Shown: piece by piece, positions 8,915 to 16,972 of the stretch
How the letters are laid out: each line of letters starts with the position of its first letter
Position numbering within the stretch: position 1 is the stretch's first letter
The notes under the pieces: model-generated
Database searches by the model: none
Told to the model about the DNA's origin: nothing
Seen by the model: only the letters and a program-made list of their open reading frames with translations
Assembly (NCBI GenBank): GCA_000940995.1
Contig: CP005974.1
Location: 2,790,001 to 2,854,000, forward strand
DNA length: 64,000 bases
Reading direction: 5' to 3'
Origin: Photobacterium gaetbulicola Gung47
GTDB lineage: Bacteria > Pseudomonadota > Gammaproteobacteria > Enterobacterales > Vibrionaceae
Program-made: the position numbers and the translations under genes

Positions 8915-10315
8915 ATGCAGTTACTCTATCAAGTCAACGATAAGCCCCCCAAGGGGGTCACCTTTTTCCTTGCCCTCCAGCACATGCTGGCCTCCATCGG
9001 GGGCATTGTCGCTGTACCCTTGATTGTCGGCGGTGCCATTGGCCTACCCGAGCCGGATGTCGTCACGCTGATCAGTGCCTCCTTGTTTGTTTCCGGTCTT
9101 GCCACCATCGTCCAGTGCCTCGGGTTTGGCCCGGTTGGGATCAGACTGCCCGTGGTGATGGGTTCCAGTTTTGCCTTTCTCGGTGCCTTGATCGCCATTG
9201 GCCAAACAGGCGGCATGGCAACCATTCTCGGCGCGGCCTTTGTCGGCTCGTTCTTTGTCATCCTCGCCAGCTTCTACATGGATCAAATCCGTAAGCTCTT
9301 CCCCAACCTTGTCAGCGGCGTGGTGGTCACCCTGATCGGCCTGACAATCCTACCTGTCGCAATGAACTGGATCGGTGATGCCCCAGCCGGCGATCCCAGC
9401 TTCGCCTCATTGCCCAAGGTGTTCCTGGCCGCTGCTTCCCTCGCCGTGGTGATTGGGGTCTCGGTCTTCTGCAAAGGCGCAATTGCAGCCTCGGCGATCG
9501 TGATCGGGCTTGCTGCCGGATACATCATGGCAATTCCACTCGGTATGGTTGATCTTACCCAGCTCTACGAGGCCAACTGGGTTGCCGCACCAGAGCCTTT
9601 CAAGTACGGCATGGCCTTCTCGCTCCCGGCCATTATCAGCATGACCCTGGTTTATCTGGTAGTAGTTGCCGAGGCGACGGGGGATTTCATGGCGCTGGGC
9701 AGTAACTGCCATGTCGAGGTTTCCGGTAAAGATCTCAAACGGGGCTTGCTGGGTGATGGCCTTGGCAGCACCTTCGGTGCGATGTTCTCGGCCATGCCGG
9801 TGGCGAGCTTTAGCCAGAATGTCGGGATCGTGGGGATCAGCGGGGTTGCCAGCCGCTTTGTGGTTGCCCTGACCGGTATATTGCTAGTCGCAGGCGGCCT
9901 ATTTCCCAAAGTGGCGGCCTTGGCGGTCACCGTGCCCAAACCCGTGCTGGGAGGGGTCGGCTTTGTCATGTTCGGTATGATCGCCTACGCCGGGATCAGG
10001 ATGCTGCTCAAAGCTGCCGACTCTCGCCGAAACGCCTTGGTGGTCTGTGTTGGTCTGGCATCGGGGATGGCCGTTACCCTAGAGCCCAACTTACTCCAGC
10101 ACTTCCCGGACTCCCTGAAGACCGTTTTCCATTCCGGGATAACAACTGGAACCTTGGCGACTATCGTGCTTAACCAACTCTTACCGAAGAGCAAGAAGAG
10201 TACTGAAACCGAGCAGATTACCGCCAAGAGTATCCTGATCAAACCCGATAAGCGTGCAGCACGGCTTGTCGCGGCAAAAGCCCGCCGTGCCGAGCAACTT
10301 GCAGCATCGAAATAG
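8915..10315 (+). CDS. NCS2 family purine permease (xanthine/urate type)
   Basis: The protein is about 466 residues with roughly 12-14 hydrophobic segments. It carries the nucleobase-ascorbate transporter signature in SQNVGIVGISGVASRF and a conserved acidic stretch, VVAEATGDF, upstream. The family imports xanthine, urate or uracil by proton or sodium symport at the inner membrane. Its position after the purine hydroxylase favours a purine; xanthine and urate cannot be told apart from sequence here. The ATG at 8915 follows AAGGATTT; an earlier TTG at 8885 is less likely. The C-terminus is a basic alanine/lysine-rich tail. Confidence 0.88.
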   Translation: MQLLYQVNDKPPKGVTFFLALQHMLASIGGIVAVPLIVGGAIGLPEPDVVTLISASLFVSGLATIVQCLGFGPVGIRLPVVMGSSFAFLGALIAIGQTGGMATILGAAFVGSFFVILASFYMDQIRKLFPNLVSGVVVTLIGLTILPVAMNWIGDAPAGDPSFASLPKVFLAAASLAVVIGVSVFCKGAIAASAIVIGLAAGYIMAIPLGMVDLTQLYEANWVAAPEPFKYGMAFSLPAIISMTLVYLVVVAEATGDFMALGSNCHVEVSGKDLKRGLLGDGLGSTFGAMFSAMPVASFSQNVGIVGISGVASRFVVALTGILLVAGGLFPKVAALAVTVPKPVLGGVGFVMFGMIAYAGIRMLLKAADSRRNALVVCVGLASGMAVTLEPNLLQHFPDSLKTVFHSGITTGTLATIVLNQLLPKSKKSTETEQITAKSILIKPDKRAARLVAAKARRAEQLAASK

Positions 10316-10351
10316 CGAATTTCCCACTCTTGCTGTTATTTCACTAACAAT

Positions 10352-10395
10352 AGGCTCCCGAACAATGCGATATCTAACCACATTGATGGGAGCCT
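10352..10395 (+). terminator. Probable terminator after the purine permease
   Basis: AGGCTCCC pairs with GGGAGCCT, and CAATG/CATTG extends the stem inside a long loop. It is followed by TTTCTT. The long loop and weak T tract lower confidence. Confidence 0.5.
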
Positions 10396-10500
10396 TTCTT
10401 CAAAGCCTTCAACTCATCCAACCTAATACAAAACAAACTGCACTTATTTTGTGTATTGAAAACATCCTGTCATAAAGCCCACCTACAATCCCCATGCTTG

Positions 10501-10534
10501 TGTAGCCAAGTAATTTGAGTGACTTGGGCATACC
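10501..10534. repeat. Short variant of the palindromic repeat, copy F
   Basis: GCCAAGT and ACTTGGGC form an inverted pair within 34 bp. It resembles the CCCAAG core of the other copies but lacks the full arms. Confidence 0.4.
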
Positions 10535-10567
10535 ACTACAACCCATAATTAACCTGATAATTTCGAC

Positions 10568-10843
10568 ATGAAAAGCTCAGCGGCACCTAATACAGACAGA
10601 TTAAAAGCGGCAATCACCACGGTCTATCAGACCTTTCCCAACTTGAGTTACCGGCCACGGCCGGTTGATGTCAAACTGCTCGCGGCCTACATGAAGAGCC
10701 AGAGTAATGGCTACCCCGGCTGTTTAGATACGCTGCTCGAGACCGAGAATAGCCATATCGAACTGGCATTGGTGAAGTATCACAATATCAATCGTTCAAT
10801 AGAATCGTCACCAGCGCTCGACCATAGTGATATCGGTTTCTAG
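10568..10843 (+). CDS. Hypothetical 91-residue protein
   Basis: I do not recognise this product. It is polar, with no membrane segment or cysteine pair, and its composition looks like coding sequence (FPNLSYRPRPVDVKLLAAY). It lacks a strong ribosome site. Its last 36 bases overlap the 3' end of the convergent DUF3157 gene, which makes the C-terminus doubtful. Confidence 0.4.
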   Translation: MKSSAAPNTDRLKAAITTVYQTFPNLSYRPRPVDVKLLAAYMKSQSNGYPGCLDTLLETENSHIELALVKYHNINRSIESSPALDHSDIGF

Positions 10844-11515
10844 GAAATAGTGTTCTAGCTCAGGCACAGAAAAAGTTAGGATCTTGCCTTCCCGCTCGGT
10901 ACCGGGCCGGAAATAGGTCTCTGGCATTCGCTTGATAGATGTCCAGACGACATGATTATCACGCTTGATCACCTCACCTTTGTCGTTACGCAGTATGGTT
11001 GCCACCTCGACCAAGATAACCGAGTCCGTGCCCTCATTCCTCAACAATACCGGGATGGTTAGCCGCCCATCCTGATAGCTGGCGGATTGAGCCACCATCA
11101 CCACGCCACTGCGCTGGTACTCACCGACCAATCGTCCGGTATCTGGCGCAACCAAGTCGCCCGCGACTTCGCTCCCTGCCGATTTATTTATACCTGACTT
11201 GTTTTCCGGGCTTACTTCGGAAGCTACAGTAATCGCGGCTCCCGTCGCCACAGCAGCCCCCTTTGCGGTGGTAGTGGTGGTGGCGGTCGCACCTGCACCG
11301 CTTGCTTTTACTTTATTCGGTTCAGCCGACGGTTTGACTGATTCACGCTCTGCGGTTTCCGCTGCCACATAACGCCATGTATTGTCATCAAATAAAATCA
11401 CTTCACGACCGTCAGGCAGTATCGCTATCATCGTTGCAGCTTGGACAAATTGAATAAACCCAAACAAAAGACCGGCAATGGCGACCCTGATGATTACTTG
11501 CTGAGCTGAGCGCAT
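10808..11515 (-). CDS. DUF3157-like exported protein
   Basis: The 235-residue protein has an N-terminal hydrophobic segment ending VQA (signal peptide, residues about 1-26), a short domain with ILPDGREVILFDDNTWRY, a low-complexity Ala/Thr-rich linker (about 70-110) and a C-terminal beta-rich domain (about 130-235). This layout resembles DUF3157 proteins of Vibrionaceae, whose function is unknown. It lies 25 bases downstream of the lysozyme-inhibitor-like gene on the same strand and is probably co-transcribed with it. A periplasmic or envelope location is inferred. Confidence 0.7.
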   Translation of the reverse strand: MRSAQQVIIRVAIAGLLFGFIQFVQAATMIAILPDGREVILFDDNTWRYVAAETAERESVKPSAEPNKVKASGAGATATTTTTAKGAAVATGAAITVASEVSPENKSGINKSAGSEVAGDLVAPDTGRLVGEYQRSGVVMVAQSASYQDGRLTIPVLLRNEGTDSVILVEVATILRNDKGEVIKRDNHVVWTSIKRMPETYFRPGTEREGKILTFSVPELEHYFLETDITMVERW

Positions 11516-11540
11516 AACTCCATCCCCCCCACATTGCTTT

Positions 11541-12137
11541 TTATTGCCTTACTTGGCACTCAAAAGTGTTATCAAACCAGCTGATGGCTATCTCTCCCTG
11601 ATGCTCACTGTATTCCACATTCTGCCCCAAATATTTGATGCCGCTTGCCATTGGCTGAGCCAGCGCGATCACCTGGTCATCGCCTCGCGTCAACACCAAA
11701 CTTGCCGGTTCGGTCTGGTTGTAAAAAACCGCAGTAAACGGCTGGCTGTTATCACCACAGTCAAGAGACACGATTGGCGGCACCTCCAGCTGCCCACTGA
11801 TTACTTGCAACTCGACAATTCGGCTGGTGTAGGCAAACTCGGTACAATCACGAACATCATTGGCTTTCCAACACTCGTTGCGCCCTTTAATCCACCCTCG
11901 CTGCATCTCCTTTTGCCGTTTCACCTCCTCGGCGGGCAGTTGAACCATTGCTTTATCGAAAACTTGCTGCATTTTCTGATCGAGAACCGCCAACTCTGCA
12001 ACCTGGCATATCAAAGTTTCCACCTCTCCCTCGGCTTTCGAGCAATCAAAAGCCGGCTCACTGGCCAGACTGTTACCAGCCAGTAAAAAAATGGCGCCCA
12101 ATATCGAAATACGTTTACCCCACCAGAAATTATTCAC
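11541..12137 (-). CDS. LprI-MliC two-domain lysozyme-inhibitor-like protein
   Basis: The 198-residue protein has a signal peptide (cleavage near SLA-SEP). Next is an LprI/DUF1311-type helical domain (residues about 28-105) with paired cysteines (FDCSKA, LICQVAEL, NECWKA, RDCTEF). A C-terminal MliC-like beta domain follows (about 120-198), with LDCGD and a final Cys. MliC proteins inhibit c-type lysozyme in the periplasm; LprI domains have been linked to lysozyme resistance. The GTG start follows GGAGG. It is probably exported and protects the cell wall; the precise target is inference. Confidence 0.72.
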   Translation of the reverse strand: MNNFWWGKRISILGAIFLLAGNSLASEPAFDCSKAEGEVETLICQVAELAVLDQKMQQVFDKAMVQLPAEEVKRQKEMQRGWIKGRNECWKANDVRDCTEFAYTSRIVELQVISGQLEVPPIVSLDCGDNSQPFTAVFYNQTEPASLVLTRGDDQVIALAQPMASGIKYLGQNVEYSEHQGEIAISWFDNTFECQVRQ

Positions 12138-12383
12138 ATTGCCTCCATCGGCCAGCCAATCAATCTGTACGCTCCTTATATTATTAACCCGCTAGCTCCA
12201 TTGTGTTTTTTCATCTTTGAGCCAAAAATCTAAAACGCCTCAAGAAATATCAACTCAATAATAATTCACATTAATTATCAGCAGCATAACTTGTGGAATT
12301 GTGGCAAATCCATAGCATGAGCCGGACTCAACATCCAGTGATTAAAACAGATAGAAAATAAAGCGCCTACAGGAACGAACACT

Positions 12384-12944
12384 ATGGATAAAACACACTT
12401 TAATCCTGCCAGTATATTTCTCCACTGGCTGACATTCTGCGTACTCGTCGCCATTTATGTCTCAATAGAAGTTGCCATTAACTTTGAACGAGGCTCGGCA
12501 ACCCGTGATATTTTCAGCCAGTTGCATTTTTATCTCGGCATCACGCTGCTGGTGATCACCCTTTTCCGCCTATTGATGAGAGCACTAAGCCACAAGCCCG
12601 CAATTAGCCCTGAGCCGACACCGCTCCAAAACAAAATAAGTGGGCTCGTTCACATCTGTATCTATGCGCTGATGCTGCTGGTTCCCATTGCTGGTCTGGC
12701 TTTGCTCAATAGTGCGGGCAAGACGCTGAGCATCATGGGAATGGAACTTCCCCCCCTTATCGACACCAACCGCGCACTCACCGCAACCCTACGCGAGCGC
12801 CATGCCCAGCTAGGAGGCGGTTTGCTGGCATTAATCACGGCTCACAGTGCTGCCGCCCTGTTTCACCACTATGTCATCAAAGACAACACCATTATCCGCA
12901 TGCTGCCGCACGCAAAAAAACATATCGGCCCAGCCAAAGGCTGA
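12384..12944 (+). CDS. Cytochrome b561 family membrane protein
   Basis: The 186-residue protein has four hydrophobic segments (about 10-30, 45-66, 88-108 and 142-165) carrying histidines placed for two b-type hemes (HWL near 14, QLHFYLG near 48, LVHICIY near 90 and RHAQLGGG/AHSAA in the last helix). This is the compact bacterial cytochrome b561 fold, which moves electrons between the quinone pool and acceptors such as superoxide. The start follows AGGAACG. It is monocistronic and divergent from the lysozyme-inhibitor-like gene. Confidence 0.85.
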   Translation: MDKTHFNPASIFLHWLTFCVLVAIYVSIEVAINFERGSATRDIFSQLHFYLGITLLVITLFRLLMRALSHKPAISPEPTPLQNKISGLVHICIYALMLLVPIAGLALLNSAGKTLSIMGMELPPLIDTNRALTATLRERHAQLGGGLLALITAHSAAALFHHYVIKDNTIIRMLPHAKKHIGPAKG

Positions 12945-13002
12945 GCCGACAACAAATAAACTTTAGAAAAGAATAATAAAAACGTCACCTGGCTAGGCGA
13001 CA

Positions 13003-13022
13003 GGCCTCACGAAAGTGAGGCC
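13003..13022. other. GNRA-loop hairpin between convergent genes
   Basis: GGCCTCAC and GTGAGGCC form an 8-bp stem with a GAAA tetraloop. No T tract follows on either strand, so a terminator role for the flanking cytochrome b561 and zevB-like genes is uncertain. Confidence 0.5.
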
Positions 13023-13057
13023 ACTCAACACCCCCAGCCGTTATTGTCCCAGCCCCA

Positions 13058-14110
13058 TCAGCCCAGTAAAACCGGTGATAACCCCGTACTCTGACTACTC
13101 GCAAGTAGTAGGCCCAGTAGCACCAACATGATACCGCCCGCCAGCTGCAAGCCGTAACCGGCCCACAACAAGCCAGCTTGAGGCTTGGAATTTCCGGCTT
13201 TCAGGTAATGATGGACAATACGCTTGCCGGACAACGTCAGCAAAGCCAGTACCGATGTGGTCAAGGCCGTTCCCAGAGACATCACCAAGGCGCTGACGAC
13301 ACCCAGCCAATACAGGCCGACCATGTTGGCAAACAGCAACACCATAATTGCCCCAGAGCACGGCCGTAGGCCAATACTCATGATCACCCCAATGTACTCA
13401 CGTAGCGTCTTTGCATTGTCTACCTCCTCCGGCGAGGCAATATGACGATGCCCGCAACCACAGTCACCAACATGATGGTGGTCATGGTGGTCATGGTGGT
13501 CATGGTGGTCATGGTGGTCATGGTGGTGAGCGCAACTCGCCTTCTGGGGCTTAGCAACACTGCGGCGAAAACGCTTCACTGCCCGCCAGCAGATCATTAC
13601 CCCCAGCACACTGACAAGCACGCTGCTGATGGTCATAAACTTCACAGCCTGCGAGTTGACCTCTCGCATTGACGCGCTGAAGCCCCACACCAGCACGCTG
13701 ACTAAAGCGACCGCAACCACCGCCTGACAGAGCGCCGATACCAGTGTCAGCACCAGGCTGGTTTTCACCTTGGTCGGCTGAGTAGCCAAGTAAGTGGTTA
13801 CTATCACCTTACCATGTCCCGGGCCAAGCGCATGCAGTACCCCATAGAGAAAACTAAATCCGGCCAAATAGCTGCCTGATGCCCATGGGGTCTCCTTGGC
13901 ATCATAAAGCAAGTCAGCCAGCTGATTATTCACTGCCCGCTGCCATTCGATACTTTTCAATACCATATTCGGCCAGGCTAACCAAAGCTGATACGCACCA
14001 AACAAAAAGGCGATACAAAGTAGCATCAACATTAGCCACTTTGGACCCCAAAGGCTTTCAACGGCTGGTTTCGAACTAGCGGATGTTCCGCAATGCTTAC
14101 GCTGTGCCAT
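13058..14110 (-). CDS. NicO-family metal permease, ZevB-like
   Basis: The 350-residue protein has about seven hydrophobic segments. It carries the NicO/RcnA motif HALGPGHGKVIV (near residue 117) and a second motif, GLRPCSGAI. A cytoplasmic loop near residues 190-225 is a histidine repeat (HHD units) followed by CGCGHRH. NicO proteins move nickel, cobalt or zinc. A NicO permease coupled to a DUF1007 protein matches ZevA-ZevB, a zinc-acquisition pair of Haemophilus influenzae. The start overlaps the upstream stop by one base (TAATG). The probable Zur operator upstream supports zinc uptake over nickel or cobalt efflux. Confidence 0.75.
   Translation of the reverse strand: MAQRKHCGTSASSKPAVESLWGPKWLMLMLLCIAFLFGAYQLWLAWPNMVLKSIEWQRAVNNQLADLLYDAKETPWASGSYLAGFSFLYGVLHALGPGHGKVIVTTYLATQPTKVKTSLVLTLVSALCQAVVAVALVSVLVWGFSASMREVNSQAVKFMTISSVLVSVLGVMICWRAVKRFRRSVAKPQKASCAHHHDHHDHHDHHDHHDHHHVGDCGCGHRHIASPEEVDNAKTLREYIGVIMSIGLRPCSGAIMVLLFANMVGLYWLGVVSALVMSLGTALTTSVLALLTLSGKRIVHHYLKAGNSKPQAGLLWAGYGLQLAGGIMLVLLGLLLASSQSTGLSPVLLG
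13475..13528. repeat. 9-bp tandem repeat encoding the His-rich loop
   Basis: About six copies of CATGGTGGT (plus strand) encode HHD units of the permease loop on the minus strand. Being a multiple of three, copy-number changes would lengthen or shorten the loop without breaking the frame. Confidence 0.85.
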
Positions 14111-14805
14111 TACTCACTATCCCCATTCAATTCGGTCGGTTTGCAATGAAAGCGAACAGATTGGGTGAAGAGCTGGCCCAATGCATTGTCTGGATCGGCA
14201 TCGGCTGGCAATGACATGGCATAGCTCATCTGCTCGGGAGTCGGGTTGGGTTGAATCATTTCAAGCTTGCAATAGTCAGCCAGATCGCCGGCGAGAATAA
14301 CATCACGTTTTGAACGCCATGACATATCCACGTAGTAACTCGGCTCAAAAACCAACAGTTTCAATGAGTCCTCGGTTACGGGCTTGGGTTTGGAAAGGGG
14401 CAGTTCGAAAGTGAGTACTAACCGCGCCCGGTCACGGGTGATCTTGCCATAGCGGGCAAGCTGGTATTTGATAGGCTCTTGACCGTCATAGAAATAGGTG
14501 AAGTAGTGTTCGGACAGCATGTTATCAAGTACCGATGCCGCCACCTTGGTAAACGTCTGCTCTTCCTTTTCCGGCGAGGTATCTTCGCCATCGAGCATGT
14601 ATGCCGAGGTCATAGGATCAAACGACCAGACCATGCGCAAGCCGGTGATCATACCACCCTTGCCATCGACATAGGTTTTCATTTCAATCCAAGAGTGGGG
14701 ATGCGCCGTGGCAAACAGCGGAGATATCAGTAAAGCGAGGCCGAGCGCCGCTCGCTTCATTACGGGAATAATTCGGTTGTTCGCCCTATTGCGGTAAAAC
14801 ATCAA
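14110..14805 (-). CDS. DUF1007 family exported protein, ZevA-like
   Basis: The 231-residue protein has a signal peptide (hydrophobic segment about residues 19-32) directly followed by HPHSWIEM, the conserved N-terminal His motif of DUF1007. The rest is a beta-rich periplasmic domain. In H. influenzae the DUF1007 protein ZevA works with the NicO permease ZevB in zinc acquisition. The start at 14805 follows AAGG; the Met at residue 16 has no ribosome site, although it would give a more typical signal peptide. It is translationally coupled to the NicO gene, and the operator-like palindrome lies about 34 bases upstream. Confidence 0.78.
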   Translation of the reverse strand: MMFYRNRANNRIIPVMKRAALGLALLISPLFATAHPHSWIEMKTYVDGKGGMITGLRMVWSFDPMTSAYMLDGEDTSPEKEEQTFTKVAASVLDNMLSEHYFTYFYDGQEPIKYQLARYGKITRDRARLVLTFELPLSKPKPVTEDSLKLLVFEPSYYVDMSWRSKRDVILAGDLADYCKLEMIQPNPTPEQMSYAMSLPADADPDNALGQLFTQSVRFHCKPTELNGDSE

Positions 14806-14838
14806 AAGCCTTGTGTAATACGTTGTCTTTATTAGAAA

Positions 14839-14855
14839 ATGTTATGTTATAACAT
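14839..14855 (-). promoter_or_regulatory. Probable Zur operator of the zevAB-like operon
   Basis: ATGTTAT and ATAACAT flank a 3-base spacer, and the site contains the 12-bp perfect palindrome ATGTTATAACAT (14844-14855). This closely resembles the gammaproteobacterial Zur box (TGTTATA/TATAACA half-sites). It lies 34 bases upstream of the DUF1007 gene, where Zur would block transcription when zinc is plentiful. Confidence 0.65.
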
Positions 14856-14894
14856 CTTGACACTGTAGTACCAATACTTTTCCAGCATAAATAA

Positions 14895-14919
14895 CAAGAC
14901 CTCCACAGGGGAGGCCTTG
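14895..14919 (-). terminator. Intrinsic terminator after the arginase-like gene
   Basis: A 10-bp stem (CAAGACCTCC/GGAGGCCTTG, with one G-T pair on the transcribed RNA) has a 5-base loop and is followed on the minus strand by a T-rich run. Confidence 0.7.
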
Positions 14920-14943
14920 CTGCGAAGAGGGAAGGAGCAGAGC

Positions 14944-15936
14944 CTATCGATACTTAAGCACATGATGCAACAGGGAGACTGCCAAGCGGGCTGTCTGATT
15001 TTGGTAATCATATTCCGGGTTGAGGCCGGCGATATCGACAATCCTAACTTTGTTGCTGGCCATCGCTTGGCTGATCACCATTTCAACCACCGCCAGGTTA
15101 ACCCCAAATACCCGGGACAAGCTCACCCCGCCAGCGATTGCCGACGAGAATACCGACAAATCGATACTCAGGTGGATATGGTCAACCTGCTCAAGGTACC
15201 TGGCAACCACCGCCTGGATCCGCTTGCGGTTTTTCATTTTCATTTCACTATCAAGTAGCCATTGTGCCCCCAGCTCACTGGCGTAGGCCATAGTGGCTTG
15301 CGAATTGATATGGTCACACATTCCCAGCCCCAGATAACGGAAAGTCCGGTTATTGGTATGGCAAAATGCTGCTACGCTATGAAATGCCGAGCCCGCCTTG
15401 ACGGCCAGAGAGCGCCGTAGCTGAAAGTTGGCATCGATATTGATAATTCCGATCCGGTTACCTTCTACGAAAGGAAGGATTTGGCTCTCCTCACTCGAGC
15501 TGTCATTACCGGCCTGGTTGACCGTATCAGAAAGTGCCTGGTAGCTCGCAATAGCCACCTCGTGTCCGCCACCAAGCATAACAGGCAAATGGCCAAGCTT
15601 GAGCATGGCACACAGCTTGGCGTACTGGGCGGCACGCATGGTATCAAACTCATCCTCCTTGACACCGAAATAGCTCTGCGCCTCAATGACGCCCGCATCA
15701 TAAATCGGCAAGGCACCAGAGTAAGGCATCCTGACCAGCATCTGACGAATCATGTCCGGGCCTTCTTTGGCCCCGCTGTAGATATCGTAGTCACTCAAGC
15801 TCAGATCACTGGCAAGCCCGAGGATCACCGCCCCCGCCTTGCGTTGTTCGGCATAAGGCTCAATCATGGCTCTGGGATGAGTACTGACGGGGTGCCCTAG
15901 AAAAGAAAATGGAAACCAACGTTTTACATCCAGCAT
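14944..15936 (-). CDS. Arginase/formimidoylglutamase-fold protein with degraded metal site
   Basis: The 330-residue protein aligns by pattern with HutG/arginase enzymes: GGGHE (His125), the strand carrying DAxFxLR (168-174) and HLSIDL near 256-260. Active members hold two manganese ions with the His, a DAHxD motif and a DxD motif. Here these read DANFQ (Asp168, Asn170, Gln172) and DLS (Asp259, Ser261), so three of six ligands are replaced. It is probably not a normal ureohydrolase and may bind a ligand or act as a regulatory partner. The start follows AAGGAGC. It lies 19 bases downstream of an IclR regulator on the same strand, so the two are likely one operon. Confidence 0.75.
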   Translation of the reverse strand: MLDVKRWFPFSFLGHPVSTHPRAMIEPYAEQRKAGAVILGLASDLSLSDYDIYSGAKEGPDMIRQMLVRMPYSGALPIYDAGVIEAQSYFGVKEDEFDTMRAAQYAKLCAMLKLGHLPVMLGGGHEVAIASYQALSDTVNQAGNDSSSEESQILPFVEGNRIGIINIDANFQLRRSLAVKAGSAFHSVAAFCHTNNRTFRYLGLGMCDHINSQATMAYASELGAQWLLDSEMKMKNRKRIQAVVARYLEQVDHIHLSIDLSVFSSAIAGGVSLSRVFGVNLAVVEMVISQAMASNKVRIVDIAGLNPEYDYQNQTARLAVSLLHHVLKYR

Positions 15937-15955
15937 GATTGCTCCTTATGGAAAA

Positions 15956-16729
15956 TTACAAGTCCGGTGGCAATACCCGCGCCGCCTGAAGGACTGAGAA
16001 AATAATCGCGTTTTTACTCTTTTGAACCCGCTCTTGCGGTGCCATTACACTCACCGCCCCGACAATTTTGTTGCCGGTAAATACCGGGGCACTTACCCCG
16101 GAAACCCCTACGTCATATTCCGAGGTACTGATGGCATAACCGTCTTTTTTTATCTGCGCCAAATCTTGCAGCCAGTGGCTGATAGCATCCGGCTCAGTGA
16201 TGCCAAAATGATGCAGTGTAGCCATCACCCGCTGTTCGGGCAGATGGGCCAAGATCACCTTGGCCGAGGCACCGCGGATCAACGGTTGGCTCTGGCCTTC
16301 CTCATACGCGCAACGCAGCGCATGGGGGCTATCGACCCGGGCGGTGCACAGTGCCCTGAAGCCGACCGGCACAAGATAAGCGGCCATCTCGCCCGTTTGT
16401 TGCTGGACCCGCTTCAGGACCTGGTGTACCCCGCTCGAAAGCGGTGAAAACTGCTGGAAATTGCGCAGCAGCTGAAGCGCCGCCGGACCTATGCTGTAAC
16501 AGCTTTGTCTCGGGCTTTCCTCAATCAGGTTCCAGTTCTTGAGAATAACCAAATAGCGATAAACACTACTTTGCGGCATACCTGTCTGTTCACTTAATGC
16601 CTGTGCGGTCACCGGTTCATTGGCCGACGCGATATGCATCAGCACCTGGAGCAACTTTTCATTGGCATTCAATTTATATTTATCTGTTTTCAAAGCATTT
16701 CCTGTCGGTTTCATCTGGTTAGGCGACAC
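15956..16729 (-). CDS. IclR family transcriptional regulator
   Basis: The 257-residue protein has an N-terminal winged helix-turn-helix (about 22-80; EPVTAQALSEQTGMPQSSVYRYL) and a C-terminal IclR effector domain (about 95-255) with YAISTSEYDVGVSGVSAPVF. The GTG start is preceded by GGGAG. IclR proteins respond to small organic acids and control neighbouring catabolic genes. Here the only linked gene is the arginase-fold protein with the damaged metal site, which raises the possibility that the two act together. The effector is unknown. Confidence 0.88.
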   Translation of the reverse strand: MSPNQMKPTGNALKTDKYKLNANEKLLQVLMHIASANEPVTAQALSEQTGMPQSSVYRYLVILKNWNLIEESPRQSCYSIGPAALQLLRNFQQFSPLSSGVHQVLKRVQQQTGEMAAYLVPVGFRALCTARVDSPHALRCAYEEGQSQPLIRGASAKVILAHLPEQRVMATLHHFGITEPDAISHWLQDLAQIKKDGYAISTSEYDVGVSGVSAPVFTGNKIVGAVSVMAPQERVQKSKNAIIFSVLQAARVLPPDL

Positions 16730-16898
16730 GTTAAGTAGCTCCCATCGCGCCGACCCGTCTATTTACGCGCAAGGCTTGCCACGCTTCAACCGTCATTATC
16801 ACTATCTGGTAATTACCATGATATATTAAGCATTCATTTTTACATTATGAGAATAAGCACAGAAAATCACTGGAATCGGCCTGGCTTATATTCCCAAA

Positions 16899-16927
16899 CA
16901 AAAAACGCCGGCCTATCGAGGCCGGCG
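16899..16927 (-). terminator. Intrinsic terminator after the PTS gene
   Basis: A perfect 9-bp stem (CGCCGGCCT/AGGCCGGCG) with ATCG loop is followed on the minus strand by TTTTTTG. Confidence 0.9.
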
Positions 16928-16972
16928 CAAAGCACAGAACATTTTATCGAGTCGTACTTAGGTTATAGGTAC

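Noticed and set aside
13442..13672. Met/Val-repeat frame opposite the His-rich permease loop
   Set aside because: It arises from the 9-bp repeat read on the other strand.
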